A DNA stretch of 64,000 nucleotides from an uncultured Alteromonadaceae bacterium (GTDB lineage: Bacteria > Pseudomonadota > Gammaproteobacteria > Enterobacterales > Alteromonadaceae): positions 62,001 to 126,000 of the forward strand of contig CANLWS010000015.1 of NCBI GenBank assembly GCA_947494925.1, in the 5' to 3' direction. A model generated the notes under the pieces. It saw only the letters and a list, made by a program, of their open reading frames with translations. It did no database searches and was not told the DNA's origin. Both the position numbers and the translations under genes were made by a program. This document shows, one piece after another, positions 27,501-35,935 of the stretch; position 1 is the first letter of the stretch, and each line of letters begins with the position of its first letter.

Positions 27501-27788
27501 GAAAATAGTCAGCTACATATCGAACAGGCAAATCCTCAATCGTATTTTTGTCAATTGGCTTCCTACCGCTCTTTAACCTCTATCGGTGAAGGTATTCTAA
27601 ATGGGATTGAATCGGTTTATGTTGTGCGTCGAAATGTGAATAAAATACGATTTTATAGTTTGTACACAGGGCCTGTGGCAGAACCAACGGCCTGTCAGAT
27701 TGAAAGAACGATTAACATTACACCAGAGACACCTTTTGCTATCCAAACGCACAAATTGCAAGATCAACTGGTGCAGAAAAAGCAGTGA
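24531..27788 (+). CDS. Usher-like outer-membrane protein with Cna-B-like and SPOR-like C-terminal domains
   Basis: A 1085-residue exported protein with a signal peptide ending near ASAETC. Residues ~45-95 (LLISLLRVNGRPV, LVPLSSLEDLF) form an N-terminal domain. Residues ~170-670 have the alternating aromatic strands of a large outer-membrane barrel, including RYEVGDLQLQSDEL and PGWRAQLFRNGQFLEET, comparable to usher barrel and plug. From ~681 a SdrD/Cna-B-like domain (YLDNNRNAVFDEDDDVLSDVAI) and from ~796 a second (SDGFFFFTRIPPGEYRLQLE). SPOR-like repeats begin at ~893 (NFYVQLGAFKKP) and ~1002 (SYFCQLASYRS). SPOR domains bind glycan-stripped peptidoglycan. The chaperone lies 1 bp upstream. Typical ushers lack SPOR repeats. 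Confidence 0.75.
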   Translation: MSASLARYFSAALFTVLGLSAHTEASAETCENVTTWQRATLDEDELLISLLRVNGRPVSPAFEVFPIEDTYLVPLSSLEDLFRLGWQINDNPSSLSSNSSLPDINHCSFIINFAELQSATGFYWTQDDFDTYIDINALPHLIGGSVEYNFNLLQLNFSTATDLPGLKTLQGYTIPTLTARSEVLPDKTIDDQYFWFSPPLINYQLNGNYNSENKTGNITGSVNSFFDLANHATELRISASDSSSRQFLRFSKNLDVTGDRSAQNFLRYEVGDLQLQSDELISRAKQALGVSVFNFDPKFSRSFSQVTIEETVLPGWRAQLFRNGQFLEETTTDQDNRVVFEQVDTFYGSNLFEIKLYGPEGQQEVREQTINVGKDQLNPGGFNYYFSVSDSSRRFIDNDQEKSQYDKNITGLLSYGINKNLTLEASAHSLSGQELQQDFVSSAVYLNVAGIASKTQFVKDIDGGNAIFTGINSRIGKDFRANFSARYFDDFVSEAYPESIDLKGEARLQLNGRANFFEGINWSASLTHRSLSERTDINQASFSVGKNLYGGTFSSSLQYNDNDADSQFRHRIYYAKDFNGWYISNSLDWSPDDNQKIDSFVSNIRWPQQYAIYNESRLEYRANSEDKYLFRHRFNWRQERVNLQFGASVTDGGDWTFNLGISGDIEYDPFEDEFNFYRPRGGSTANIHALAYLDNNRNAVFDEDDDVLSDVAIGGNTFWRNSVTNEQGQVQLSTNTRRQSLRIEEASLPSPFMLPADELVYVKTHRGGLNKVDLPVLTFNDLEGAIYRVKNDKSRGASRLNVQLLNLSDELIAETETESDGFFFFTRIPPGEYRLQLEQSYLDKHNLSIANLPKSISASTEGDSLRLNDLLLVDNDELETLTSQLNEVSTSYAPSNFYVQLGAFKKPRSIIEVIQHLPTEEYDLKIFRSHATGLSYVVMGGYMTIDLANQAIDKIRHIAQFTEAYINNGDRYFSAGWTLEYQLQNIAQHLENSQLHIEQANPQSYFCQLASYRSLTSIGEGILNGIESVYVVRRNVNKIRFYSLYTGPVAEPTACQIERTINITPETPFAIQTHKLQDQLVQKKQ

Positions 27789-27830
27789 TCCCACAACTAT
27801 CAATAGTTGCGAGATCCAGCCTGATTCTGC

Positions 27831-29042
27831 TTAGTCGTGATTGACTGAACCAATCCTATGAATAGCCAGGTCAGCCCCTTTAAATTCATCTTCTTCGGAT
27901 AATCTCAGGCCAATCACTTTACTAATTAAACCATAGACTATTGCCCCGCCGATAAGTGCTACGAGAATCCCCACCAGAGTTCCAATTACCTGAGCACTCA
28001 AGGTCACGCCGCCCAGGCCACCAAATGACTCACTGCCGAAGATACCTGCGGCAATGCCTCCCCAGGCACCACAGACACCATGCAGTGGCCAGACACCCAA
28101 TACATCATCGACTTTTTTTGTCTTTTGCAGGAACGTAAACAGCTGTACAAATATCCAACCTGCGACGATTCCAACCACCAACGAACCAATGGGATGCATA
28201 ATATCTGATCCTGCACATACGGCGACAAGTCCAGCAAGGGGACCGTTATGGATAAATCCAGGATCATTTTTACCAAATGCCAGTGCCGCCAGAATGCCAC
28301 CGACCATTGCCATAAGCGAATTAACTGCAACGAGGCCGCTTATACCATCCATGCTTTGCGCAGACATCACGTTGAACCCAAACCACCCTATACAGAGGAT
28401 CCAGGTTCCTAAAGCGAGAAAGGGAATATTAGAAGGAGCAAACGCCACCAATTTGTCTCCCGCCAGACGCCCTCGCCTCAACCCCAGGAAATAAACGCCA
28501 ACAAAAGCTAACCAACCACCGACACCATGCACGACCACTGAACCAGCAAAGTCATGAAAAGCAGCACCAGTTGTTTCTTCTAACCAAGACTGAAACCCAT
28601 AGTTCCCATTCCAAATCAAACCTTCAAAAAAAGGATAAACGAAGGCTACGATCAGTCCTGAAGCAAGAAGAAATGGATAAAACTTACCACGCTCAGCAAT
28701 ACCACCGGAAACAATGGCGGGTATCGCGGCAGCAAAGGTCATAAGGAAAAAGAATTTGACCAGGTCATAACCATTATTCGCCGACAATTCACCGGCACTA
28801 GCGAAAAAGGTGGTGTCATAAGCCAACCAATATCCGATAAAAAAGTATGCCAGGCATGACACACCAAAATCAGTAATGATTTTAACCAGTGCGTTAACCT
28901 GGTTTTTGCTGCGTACAGTGCCCACTTCTAAAAATGCAAAACCAGCGTGCATGGCAAAAACCATGATGGCGCCGATGAGGAGGAAGAATGTATTTGAACT
29001 TTGTACCAGAGTTTCAACTGCGCTATTAATATCCTGCATCAT
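27831..29042 (-). CDS. amtB: Ammonium transporter AmtB
   Basis: A 403-residue Amt/MEP channel with 11 expected membrane segments. Key residues are visible: FAFLEVGTVRSKN near residue 35, AFHDFAGSVVVHGVGG with the first pore histidine, and LHGVCGAWGGIAAGIFG with the second. It conducts ammonia/ammonium and is blocked by GlnK at low demand. It lies downstream of glnK by 41 bp, the classic pair, so is probably induced under nitrogen limitation. No NtrC or sigma-54 site was found upstream. It converges with the usher-like gene. Confidence 0.96.
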   Translation of the reverse strand: MMQDINSAVETLVQSSNTFFLLIGAIMVFAMHAGFAFLEVGTVRSKNQVNALVKIITDFGVSCLAYFFIGYWLAYDTTFFASAGELSANNGYDLVKFFFLMTFAAAIPAIVSGGIAERGKFYPFLLASGLIVAFVYPFFEGLIWNGNYGFQSWLEETTGAAFHDFAGSVVVHGVGGWLAFVGVYFLGLRRGRLAGDKLVAFAPSNIPFLALGTWILCIGWFGFNVMSAQSMDGISGLVAVNSLMAMVGGILAALAFGKNDPGFIHNGPLAGLVAVCAGSDIMHPIGSLVVGIVAGWIFVQLFTFLQKTKKVDDVLGVWPLHGVCGAWGGIAAGIFGSESFGGLGGVTLSAQVIGTLVGILVALIGGAIVYGLISKVIGLRLSEEDEFKGADLAIHRIGSVNHD

Positions 29043-29083
29043 TTATCTCATTCTGTTTATGTGTAAATTGAACTTCAGAAACA

Positions 29084-29757
<674 letters not shown>

Positions 29758-30783
29758 TTGAAACATTCTGCCCCGGAACTTAGAAAAATTGATGATGAAA
29801 TTTTCCCTTACGAGAAAGATACTGAGGCTCAACTTAGCTTTTTGTTACGATATGCAACGCTTGCTCCCTCCCACTACAATATTCAACCCTGGAGATTTCA
29901 AATTGAAGATGGTGGGCTAAACCTTTACCTTGACGCCTCCAGGATTGCAAAAATAGTCGATCCAGATAGCAGAGAAGTTACCATAAGTTGTGGAGCAGCA
30001 ATTACTATGTTGGAAGTGGCTAGTCGTCATTTCGGATTTAACTCTGAAGTAAGCTACCCCGATGAATTGAGAGAAGGGTTTGTTGCTCGTTTCCAACTGA
30101 CACAAAAAACGGAACCTACTTCTCTGGACAACTTACTATTCAATGCCATCAAACGACGTCAGACAAACAGGCGTTGGTTTGATAACTCCCCAGTCCCGCA
30201 GAAAATTGTCCAACGGTGCTTAAACCATACACGTGAACTGAATGCCGAAGTCGTGTTTATCGATGATAGGGACATGCGAACGCGATTTGCAACCCTCATT
30301 GAAATAGCTGTTAAGCTGCAATTTTCTCAACCCTGGTATCGGCAAGAGTTGTCCACTTGGTTACGTCCAAGTTATAGAGTTGGAACTGATGGCATGCCTA
30401 GTTTTGGCTTATTCTCAAATCGTAAAGTCACTCCTCTTGCCGGGACGCTTTTGAAGTATTTTTATTCGGGCAAACAGATTGCTCAGCTTAACAAACAGAA
30501 AATTATTGAGGGCAGTCCTACCCTTTGTATCTTATCTACCAAAGAAGAGCACTTCACTTCATGGCTAGATACCGGACGAGCATTGTCAGCCGTTCTATTG
30601 AATATTTCGATTGCTGGGTTAAGTGCCTCGTACATGAATCAGGCAATCCAGATGCCCACACTGCGTCGTCAAGTTGCCGACATATTCGCAACAGCTCGTT
30701 ATCCGCAGTTGGTGCTCCGGGTTGGGTACGCGAACAGCGTCACATGGACTCCAAGGAGGGAAGTACAAGATTGCCTTGTCTAA
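29758..30783 (+). CDS. Acg-type nitroreductase-fold oxidoreductase
   Basis: A 341-residue protein starting at TTG 29758, with AAGGA seven bases upstream. The opening LLRYATLAPSHYNIQPWRFQ matches the FMN-binding N-terminal region of nitroreductase-fold proteins, and RRQTNRRWFDNSPVP is the repeated motif of the two-domain Acg family, known from mycobacterial dormancy genes. Acg-type proteins bind FMN but are often inactive as reductases. It heads a same-strand run with a tandem GST-N protein and an SRPBCC protein, which may be cotranscribed. Function in this organism is unknown. Confidence 0.75.
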   Translation: MKHSAPELRKIDDEIFPYEKDTEAQLSFLLRYATLAPSHYNIQPWRFQIEDGGLNLYLDASRIAKIVDPDSREVTISCGAAITMLEVASRHFGFNSEVSYPDELREGFVARFQLTQKTEPTSLDNLLFNAIKRRQTNRRWFDNSPVPQKIVQRCLNHTRELNAEVVFIDDRDMRTRFATLIEIAVKLQFSQPWYRQELSTWLRPSYRVGTDGMPSFGLFSNRKVTPLAGTLLKYFYSGKQIAQLNKQKIIEGSPTLCILSTKEEHFTSWLDTGRALSAVLLNISIAGLSASYMNQAIQMPTLRRQVADIFATARYPQLVLRVGYANSVTWTPRREVQDCLV

Positions 30784-30816
30784 TCTGATTCCCCTGTTAT
30801 ATTCAGTCTGGGCCAA

Positions 30817-31602
30817 TTGCTGAGATGTCTTTTGAAAAACCTGATCACAGATACATTGAATATTTCCACATCATTGCTTGCCACGCTAGTCCGAACAGGC
30901 GCAGGTATATCCAGTACTATTGCTCCCGTTAAACCTGAAATAAGCTTAATACTTTATGATATAGAGAGTTGTCCCTATTGCAGAGTCGTCAGGGAAGCCT
31001 TAACAGAGCTGGATTTAGACGTCACTATACTCCCCTGCCCTAAGCGCGGTGAGCGATTCCGGCCAGAGGTCATTGAGTTTGGCGGAAAAGCTCAGTTCCC
31101 TTACCTGGTGGACAAAAACACTGGAACGCAGTTATATGAATCACTCGAAATCATCGACTATTTATTCTCTACTTACGGCCAGGTTTCCATGCCATTCAAA
31201 TGGAAATTGGGATTCATACAGCTGACAGGTTCTAAGCTGGCCAGTGCCGCAAGAACTGGCTTGGGAGCAAAGAAAAGAAGCTCCAAGCAACCAGCCCAAT
31301 TGCTTGAGCTCTATAGCTTCGAATCGAGCCCTTACGCGCGGTTGGTTCGTGAATGCCTATGTGAAATGGAGTTGCCTTATCTAGTAAGAAATTGCGGTCG
31401 AACCGAACTCGCAGAATGGTTGCTACCTGCCGTTAGAGACACGCTGAAAATTGAACCTGAATCCATGTTACTAAACCGTCAAAAGTTACTTGAGAAGACA
31501 GGTCGAATGGCCATCCCATATTTGGTCGACCCAAATACTAATATGGAAATGTTTGAATCCTCAGACATTATTCAATATTTACAAGAAACCTATGGCCAGT
31601 AA
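30817..31602 (+). CDS. Protein with two tandem GST N-terminal (thioredoxin-like) domains
   Basis: A 261-residue protein with a TTG start at 30817 (a second in-frame TTG at 30832 is possible). Two thioredoxin-like GST-N domains lie in tandem, each ending in a family-type ESLEIIDYL or ESSDIIQYL. The first, from ~42, has the redox motif CPYC (LYDIESCPYCRVVREAL). The second, from ~166, has the degenerate SPYA in the same place (LYSFESSPYARLVRECL). No GST C-terminal domain is present. A glutathione- or thiol-linked redox role is likely; one active and one inactive half would be expected. It follows the nitroreductase-like gene after 33 bp. Confidence 0.78.
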   Translation: MLRCLLKNLITDTLNISTSLLATLVRTGAGISSTIAPVKPEISLILYDIESCPYCRVVREALTELDLDVTILPCPKRGERFRPEVIEFGGKAQFPYLVDKNTGTQLYESLEIIDYLFSTYGQVSMPFKWKLGFIQLTGSKLASAARTGLGAKKRSSKQPAQLLELYSFESSPYARLVRECLCEMELPYLVRNCGRTELAEWLLPAVRDTLKIEPESMLLNRQKLLEKTGRMAIPYLVDPNTNMEMFESSDIIQYLQETYGQ

Positions 31603-31704
31603 ATGGCTTCCTTTTACATCGCCTCCGGCCTCTTAGCTCATTACTCACCTCTTATTTAAAAGCTGTGATAAAGTTTCAAGTTACAGGAACTACAGAAGAC
31701 AGAT

Positions 31705-32139
31705 ATGTACCGAGTGAAAGTTGAACGCCTAATCGATAAACCCATCGATTTTATATTTGATAGAATTGTCGATCATGCAAACTACGTTGCCTTCCCAGGA
31801 GTAGTTTCCTCTGAGTTATTGGAAGAAGGTAAAACCGACATTAACGGTGTCGGTGCTCTCAGGTTTATTGACGCCGGTAAGATGCAACTCGTCGAACGAA
31901 TTGTCGGTTTTGAGCGCCCCACCCGAATGGCATACCATATCGAATCTTCCAAACCTTTTTTTATTGAGATGGAGAAAGGTGAAGTGACACTCACAGAAGA
32001 AGGTCAATTAACACGGGTAACCTGGATATCTGAGGGACGTATTAAAGTGCCCGTTGTGGGTGTGATAATGGATAAAATGTTTGAAAAACAATTTGGTAAA
32101 GCGTTTGGGGCAATTTTAAAAAGTATTGCCAATGCTTAA
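31705..32139 (+). CDS. SRPBCC (START-like) family small protein
   Basis: A 144-residue soluble protein with the START/SRPBCC pattern: an N-terminal strand and helix (VERLIDKPIDFIFDRIVDHANYVAF), a long antiparallel sheet region, and a C-terminal helix (KMFEKQFGKAFGAILKSI). The fold binds hydrophobic ligands or catalyses cyclisation and hydrolysis; no catalytic residues identify a reaction. It lies 102 bp after the tandem GST-N gene and may share its transcript. Confidence 0.75.
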   Translation: MYRVKVERLIDKPIDFIFDRIVDHANYVAFPGVVSSELLEEGKTDINGVGALRFIDAGKMQLVERIVGFERPTRMAYHIESSKPFFIEMEKGEVTLTEEGQLTRVTWISEGRIKVPVVGVIMDKMFEKQFGKAFGAILKSIANA

Positions 32140-32251
32140 AACCTAGCCTGGTAGACTGATTGAATATTTCCTTTTGACCTAACACACTATTCTGGCAGCC
32201 GTCTGCAACACATGTATAATTGGTTATTCTCGCAGGTTTTGTCAGACAAGA

Positions 32252-34399
32252 ATGTTCCGTTATTTAATCCCGTTGTTTCTCTTATTGCTTGAGTCGCTCA
32301 AACCGGTGTCTGGTAACAGCGAAGAGCTAGACTGCGCCTCTTGTCATAAAATTCAGCATAATGAATGGCTTAATTCAGACCATGCCCATGGGATGGCCAA
32401 AGCTACCCCAGAAAACGTGCTTGGTAATTTTTCCAATATTACTCTGAATCATTATGATCAGACTGCTATCTTTTCAATAAAACATGACCAATATACCGTT
32501 ACTCTTTCCCGCGGTAAAAATACAGCGGAACACAATGTGCTTTATACATTTGGCCACTTTCCTCTGCAGCAATACCTGGTTGCTGGTAAAAGCGGAAGAA
32601 TGCAGGTTTTACCTTTTGCGTGGGATAGTCGGTCACCCTCGGCAGGTGGTCAACGTTGGTACCCAGTTTATGCCAACGAAAATATCCCCCCCGATGATAG
32701 GCTCCATTGGCAACAACCCCTGCAAAACTGGAACGGCATGTGTGCCGACTGCCATTCAGACGGTTTAACACGAAACTACAATATTCAGACTGATAATTTT
32801 GAAACAGAGTGGGATAAAGACAATGTGGGATGCCAGTCTTGTCATGGTCAGATGCCGCAAGAGCATGTAAAGAAAAAGGTAGTGCAATCACAAATAGGAG
32901 AAGACCTTAAGGCCTGGGTAAGGCAATTGAATCAGGATACTGCGACCTGGCAGGGCCCGGCAAGAAACAATGATTTTATGCAAACCTGTTATGCCTGCCA
33001 TTCTCTGCGGACTCCGTTGACAGACGGGTTTGACGCGGAAACACCTTTTCTGGATCAGTTTTCACCCCGTTTCCTCGACAACCCACTTTATCATGCCGAC
33101 GGTCAGATACAGGAGGAAGTCTACGTCTACGGATCGTTTCTACAAAGCAAGATGCATAGTGCGGGCGTAAACTGTCTTGATTGCCATAACTCTCACAGCA
33201 TGAAGTTAAAGATTGAGGGCAATGGCTTGTGTTTGCAATGTCATAGCCCAGCTAAGTTTGATCAAACGAGTCACCATGGTCATCAGTTAGCAACAATTGG
33301 TAGTCAGTGTGTGGATTGTCACATGCCAAATACCACCTACATGGGGGTCGATGAACGACGGGATCATAGCTTCAAAGTTCCTCGTCCCAATATTGCAGAA
33401 CAGTTCAATTTGCCAATTGCGTGTGCAAATTGTCACGAAAAACAAAATGCACAATGGGCCATTTCAGCAATTCAGGAGTGGCAAGGAAAAGCGCCAGATA
33501 TTGACCCTAACTATTTAGTATTTCTTCGTCTGCAATCAGGTCAGACAGTCACATTTTCTGATCATGTTAAACTGATTGAAGATGAGGGCATTGATGTCAT
33601 AAGCCGCGCAACAGCTATCACCCTTTTACCGAATACTACTTCTCAAATACCAGAGCAAATTGTTTCAAAGTGGGTTGCGTCAACCGAGCCTTTAATTCGA
33701 CTAGCTATTGCGCGCACAGGTGGCCACCTGACAAGTTTTGTCCGCCAGCTGTCCTATGCAAAATTGTTAGATGACAAATATAGGGCCATTCGCGTTGCTG
33801 CGGCAAATTTCCTGGTCTCTACACCGAGTATGAAAAAGGATAATTTCAATGCTGCATTTTCTGAATTGCTAGAAGCTAATCGTGTCAATTCCTGGCGTGG
33901 TGAAGGTAATCTGAACACCAGCATGCTATTTATGAAAAGGGGACAAACGAAAGAGGCAATAAAAGCATTGGAGCACAGTATTCAGGTGGATCCTTATTTT
34001 GCTGAATCTTATGTCAACCTCTCTGACATATATCGGACTTCGGGCGATCTTAGTTCAGAAAAAAGGACCTTTGAAGCGGCTCTGGACGCTGTGCCGGAAA
34101 GTGCAATAGTTCACTATGCATACGGTCTTTTTCTAATTCGTCAGGAGCAGCGAAAAGCTGCCGTAAATTCTTTTTCGACTGCATCTAGCCTTGAGCCAGG
34201 TAATATTCAATATGCTTATGTGCATGGTTTAGCGTTAGATTCAATTGGCCATACCCAATCCGCGATTGAATCACTCAAAATGGCCTTACTAAAAACCCGG
34301 AATAATCAGCAACTATTGCAACTGGGAGCAGATTTGGCGCGAAAAATAAATGACAGAGAAAGTCTGGAGTACTTCAGCCAACGCAAAAAAGAACCTTGA
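32252..34399 (+). CDS. Octaheme c-type cytochrome with C-terminal TPR domain
   Basis: A 715-residue exported protein. The N-terminal segment (FLLLLESLKPVSG) serves for export. Eight CXXCH heme motifs lie between residues ~28 and ~395: CASCH, CADCH, CQSCH, CYACH, CLDCH, CLQCH, CVDCH and CANCH. A helical region follows, then tetratricopeptide repeats from ~560 (KEAIKALEHSIQVDPYFAESYVNLSDIY). The layout resembles cytochrome c554-like multiheme proteins with a protein-interaction tail. No maturation or quinol-oxidase gene is adjacent. Electron partner and substrate are unknown; nitrogen or sulfur oxyanions are possible. Confidence 0.85.
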   Translation: MFRYLIPLFLLLLESLKPVSGNSEELDCASCHKIQHNEWLNSDHAHGMAKATPENVLGNFSNITLNHYDQTAIFSIKHDQYTVTLSRGKNTAEHNVLYTFGHFPLQQYLVAGKSGRMQVLPFAWDSRSPSAGGQRWYPVYANENIPPDDRLHWQQPLQNWNGMCADCHSDGLTRNYNIQTDNFETEWDKDNVGCQSCHGQMPQEHVKKKVVQSQIGEDLKAWVRQLNQDTATWQGPARNNDFMQTCYACHSLRTPLTDGFDAETPFLDQFSPRFLDNPLYHADGQIQEEVYVYGSFLQSKMHSAGVNCLDCHNSHSMKLKIEGNGLCLQCHSPAKFDQTSHHGHQLATIGSQCVDCHMPNTTYMGVDERRDHSFKVPRPNIAEQFNLPIACANCHEKQNAQWAISAIQEWQGKAPDIDPNYLVFLRLQSGQTVTFSDHVKLIEDEGIDVISRATAITLLPNTTSQIPEQIVSKWVASTEPLIRLAIARTGGHLTSFVRQLSYAKLLDDKYRAIRVAAANFLVSTPSMKKDNFNAAFSELLEANRVNSWRGEGNLNTSMLFMKRGQTKEAIKALEHSIQVDPYFAESYVNLSDIYRTSGDLSSEKRTFEAALDAVPESAIVHYAYGLFLIRQEQRKAAVNSFSTASSLEPGNIQYAYVHGLALDSIGHTQSAIESLKMALLKTRNNQQLLQLGADLARKINDRESLEYFSQRKKEP

Positions 34400-34443
34400 G
34401 CACTAATAAAGGATCACAGTCAAAACCTGGACTTTACTGTAAA

Positions 34444-34977
34444 CTAAGCCACTAAATCCGTAACCTGCTCGAATAAACTATTGTCCTCGAGACATTTACT
34501 TATCATCATTGCCCCCTCCAATAATGACACAGTCTGCATTGCTTTGCGGCTGGCGACAGCAGCTGACTCATTTTTCGCCAAATAAGCAGTTTCCAGCCAA
34601 CGCAAGTTCATTTCAAAAAATCGCCGCGTTTGATATTTTACTTTTTCTGGTAGAGCGTCACTTTCAGCCCCCAGCAATCCACACAGACACATCTTTTTGT
34701 CTTTTATTAATGCGTGTCTGAAATTCGCAACGTACTTTTCAATAGGATCCTGACCATCCCTGATGATAACAATAGGTTCTCCCAATGAATCCAGAAATGC
34801 ATCGGTATAATTGCGGGCGAGTTCAGCACCTAAGTCTTCTTTGGTTGCAAAATGGTAGTGCACACTGGCGCTTTTCATTCCCACGTCCTTAGCTAGATCG
34901 CGGAAACTAAAATTGCTGTACCCGCCCAGCCTTACTCTATGCTCAGCTGCTTTTATCAATTCCTGTTTCTTTGTCAC
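34444..34977 (-). CDS. TetR family repressor
   Basis: A 177-residue regulator with an N-terminal TetR helix-turn-helix (GGYSNFSFRDLAKDVGMKSASVHYHFATKEDLG) and a helical C-terminal ligand domain carrying CLCGLLGAESDALP, a pattern of the redox- or electrophile-responsive AcuR/NemR-like branch. Cys residues in that segment could be sensors. It is divergent from a GST-cupin operon whose promoter overlaps a 7-8-7 inverted repeat, the likely operator. Ligand unknown. Confidence 0.88.
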   Translation of the reverse strand: MTKKQELIKAAEHRVRLGGYSNFSFRDLAKDVGMKSASVHYHFATKEDLGAELARNYTDAFLDSLGEPIVIIRDGQDPIEKYVANFRHALIKDKKMCLCGLLGAESDALPEKVKYQTRRFFEMNLRWLETAYLAKNESAAVASRKAMQTVSLLEGAMMISKCLEDNSLFEQVTDLVA

Positions 34978-35297
34978 TATTTGTTAGCTCCTCATATACA
35001 TAATTATTAACCATGCAGTTTCACTCAATAATACTACAAAGCATAGAAACCGCCTACCTATTGATAGCTCCACTAATGATATGCGGTTTTATTTATTATT
35101 CACAAAACAAATTCATTTTTTATTTATGTTGTTAAATATCAGTATCTTATTTCAATAACAAACATTTATTCAGCGTATTAATTGACAAACATACTATATA
35201 TAACTAACCTACCTATCACTTGGTAGGTATTTATTTAACATCACTAATCCCAACATATCTATCAGATAATTATTTTTTCAATACCGGAGATTTAAAA
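34978..35297 (+). promoter_or_regulatory. TetR operator and promoter of the GST-cupin operon
   Basis: No gene in 320 bp of AT-rich sequence. TTGACA at 35182-35187 is followed after 17 bp by TAACCT (35205-35210). A perfect inverted repeat, ACCTACC (35207-35213) and GGTAGGT (35222-35228) with an 8-bp centre, overlaps this -10 region. The position would let the divergent TetR protein block transcription. The GST leader from there to the ATG at 35298 is about 80 nt. Operator assignment is inferred. Confidence 0.6.
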
Positions 35298-35918
35298 ATG
35301 AAAATATATGACATAGAGAACTTTCCCAATCCACTAAGAGTGCGAATTGCATTGGCCGAAAAAGGTGTTTCTACAGGTATCGAATTTGTACCCGTGGACG
35401 TAATGAATGGAGAGCATCGCTCACCCGAATTCCTATCAAAAAATCCTGGCGGAAGTGTACCCGTATTAGAATTGGAAGATGGCACTTGTATTTCTGAGTG
35501 CACGGCCATAACTGAATATATAGACAATCAGTTTAAAGGCCCCTCCCTCACTGGTGAAGGCGCTAAAGAGCGCGCTGTTATCAATATGATGCAAAAACGC
35601 GCGGAGGCAAATGTACTTGACGCTATAGGAACCTACTTTCATCATGCAACCGATGGCCTTGGTCCTAGTCTGGAGCTATATCAAAATAGTGAATGGGGCC
35701 AAAAACAGCGGGAAAAAGCGTTGCATAGCCTAAAAGAATTCAATGACTTGCTCAGCGAAAACAAATTTCTCGCAGGCGACAACTTTTCCGTCGCCGATAT
35801 CACCCTTTATGCCGGACTTGTGTTTGCCGGGTTTGCGCAAATTGAAATCGCACCTGAGCTAACCCACCTGACCCGCTGGCATCGTGAAATGTCAGAACGC
35901 CCAAGCATTAAGCATTAA
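35298..35918 (+). CDS. Glutathione S-transferase family protein
   Basis: 206 residues from ATG 35298, which has GGAGA seven bases upstream; a longer open frame to 35220 is rejected because it would run into the operator. The N-terminal thioredoxin-like domain has FPNPLRVRIALAEKG, and NPGGSVPVLELEDG with ECTAITEYID, the glutathione-binding loop. The all-helical C-terminal domain carries NFSVADITLYAG. Cytosolic GSTs conjugate or reduce electrophiles. It is 17 bp upstream of a cupin gene and under the divergent TetR, so an inducible detoxification operon is likely. Confidence 0.9.
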   Translation: MKIYDIENFPNPLRVRIALAEKGVSTGIEFVPVDVMNGEHRSPEFLSKNPGGSVPVLELEDGTCISECTAITEYIDNQFKGPSLTGEGAKERAVINMMQKRAEANVLDAIGTYFHHATDGLGPSLELYQNSEWGQKQREKALHSLKEFNDLLSENKFLAGDNFSVADITLYAGLVFAGFAQIEIAPELTHLTRWHREMSERPSIKH

Positions 35919-35935
35919 TCAACAGGAGTCTGAAA

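Noticed and set aside
27794-27809. CAACTAT-CA-ATAGTTG hairpin after the usher-like gene as a terminator
   Set aside because: Stem is only 7 bp with a 2-nt loop and there is no T-run.
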